Assembly (NCBI RefSeq): GCF_900007165.1
Contig: NZ_CYGY02000009.1
Location: forward strand, 1-64,000
Direction of reading: 5' to 3'
Length of the DNA: 64,000 nucleotides
Origin: Paraburkholderia piptadeniae
GTDB taxonomy: Bacteria > Pseudomonadota > Gammaproteobacteria > Burkholderiales > Burkholderiaceae
Shown: positions 63,519 through 64,000 of the stretch, piece by piece
How the letters are laid out: each line of letters opens with the position of its first letter
Numbering within the stretch: the stretch's first letter is position 1
Translations under genes and position numbers: made by a program
Notes under the pieces: model-generated
The model's input: only the letters and a program-made list of their open reading frames with translations
Told to the model about the DNA's origin: nothing
Databases searched by the model: none

Positions 63519-64000
63519 TCAGAACCAGCCGATCTCCCTGTAGACATGGAACTGTGCGAGGCCGATCAGTTCGTGCAGCGCGATTTCCGCGTCAAACAGG
63601 TTTTCGCCGCGCGGCAAGAAGCCGAGTTTCGCGTGACGCGTGTTCGACACGACAGGCAGCGGCTGCATCCCGAAACGGTGAAAGTTGAGCAGCGCCCTCG
63701 GCATGTGATAGGCGGATGTGACGAGAATCAACGAACCGTAATATCCGTCGTGCAGAATCGCTCTGACGTTGCGTGCGTTTTCGTAGGTCGTCAGGCTGCG
63801 GTTCTCGAGGATGATGTCGCCGCGCGGCACCTGATCGCGCAGCAGGTAGGGCAGGTAGGTGTCGGCTTCCGTCGCCTCATGCTCCTGCGGATTGCCGCCG
63901 CTTACGATCACGTGGCAAACGGGACTGACCTGCTTGCAGTGGGCGTAGAGGTCGGCGCTCTTGGCGATGCGGGCGTAGGCGTCCCTGGGCGGAACGAGCT
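63519..64000 (-). CDS. YdcF/SanA-like DUF218 protein (5' end outside window)
   Basis: The reading frame is open to the window edge; 160 C-terminal residues are seen. The DUF218 core is clear: VCHVIVSGGNPQEHEATEAD, then ILENRSLTTYENARNV and LILVTSAYHMPRALLNFHRFG. The family (SanA/YdcF/ElyC) is linked to envelope integrity and peptidoglycan. The upstream part reading RIAKSADLYAHCKQ continues in frame with no start codon that looks genuine, so the true start lies past 64000. A GTG at 63911 is only an internal codon. Confidence 0.85.
   Translation of the reverse strand, partial: LVPPRDAYARIAKSADLYAHCKQVSPVCHVIVSGGNPQEHEATEADTYLPYLLRDQVPRGDIILENRSLTTYENARNVRAILHDGYYGSLILVTSAYHMPRALLNFHRFGMQPLPVVSNTRHAKLGFLPRGENLFDAEIALHELIGLAQFHVYREIGWF

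Noticed and set aside
63370..63543. A plus-strand frame beginning MKRIVLLFAASVS that looks like a signal peptide
   Set aside because: It has no ribosome-binding site, poor composition after the first residues and overlaps the 3' end of the YdcF-like gene.

Overview
The window is high-GC DNA with gene content typical of Burkholderiaceae, most likely a Paraburkholderia-type chromosome. The evidence is a two-subunit arginine succinyltransferase inside an ast/aru operon, HDOD/degenerate-EAL proteins, a recCBD-order operon, an Ala/Lys-rich histone-like protein, and very large palindromic intergenic repeats. No rRNA, tRNA, CRISPR array, intact IS element or phage gene was recognised.

Layout. 1-8 kb holds the arginine succinyltransferase (AST) catabolic operon astC-aruF-aruG-astD-astB-astE. 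It is bracketed by two copies of a long, imperfectly palindromic non-coding repeat (1-580 and about 7996-8790). At 9.0-9.8 kb lies an orphan periplasmic binding protein for a basic amino acid, with a strong terminator. At 10.2-16.7 kb four signalling proteins sit together: two paralogous degenerate-EAL+HDOD proteins flank an HDOD-GAF protein and a PAS-GGDEF-EAL protein. At 16.9-18 kb are an exported peroxiredoxin and a small membrane protein. At 18.1-26 kb is an MdtABC-type RND efflux operon on the minus strand, whose MdtC-like subunit carries an unusual low-complexity insertion.

26.6-31.8 kb looks like a scar of gene gain and loss. It contains an IclR regulator beside a 5'-truncated MFS transporter, two stacked terminators with no obvious gene in front, a long gene-poor stretch with a 59-residue small ORF, then Mth938-like, GYD-domain and 2OG-Fe(II) oxygenase genes. 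32-35.7 kb has PRC-barrel, CHAD, an Ala/Lys-rich protein with a compact C-terminal DNA-binding-like domain, two tandem paralogous small unknown genes, and crcB preceded by a recognisable fluoride riboswitch. 36-46.5 kb has amtB with a sigma-54 promoter, a histidine kinase, a DJ-1/PfpI protein, a lipoprotein, an Rrf2 regulator beside an NAD(P)-binding oxidoreductase that share an operator-like motif, an MscS-family channel, and a thiol dioxygenase divergent from an Lrp/AsnC regulator. 46.6-64 kb has a FUSC (YccS-like) membrane protein, recC-recB-recD, a VC0807-like membrane protein, arfB, an EAL phosphodiesterase, a small monooxygenase, two small proteins and a YdcF/SanA-like gene that runs off the end.

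Working together: the ast operon converts arginine to glutamate plus succinate and ammonia. The orphan binding protein may feed it, and amtB with NtrC/sigma-54 control belongs to the same nitrogen economy. The signalling block and the distant EAL protein suggest local c-di-GMP/HDOD regulation. RecBCD and ArfB are housekeeping repair and ribosome-rescue functions. I see no clear novel defence or biosynthetic system. The most unusual material is non-coding: the giant palindromes, the stacked terminators at 27.8 kb, the 20/60-bp higher-order repeat after recD, and the candidate operators.
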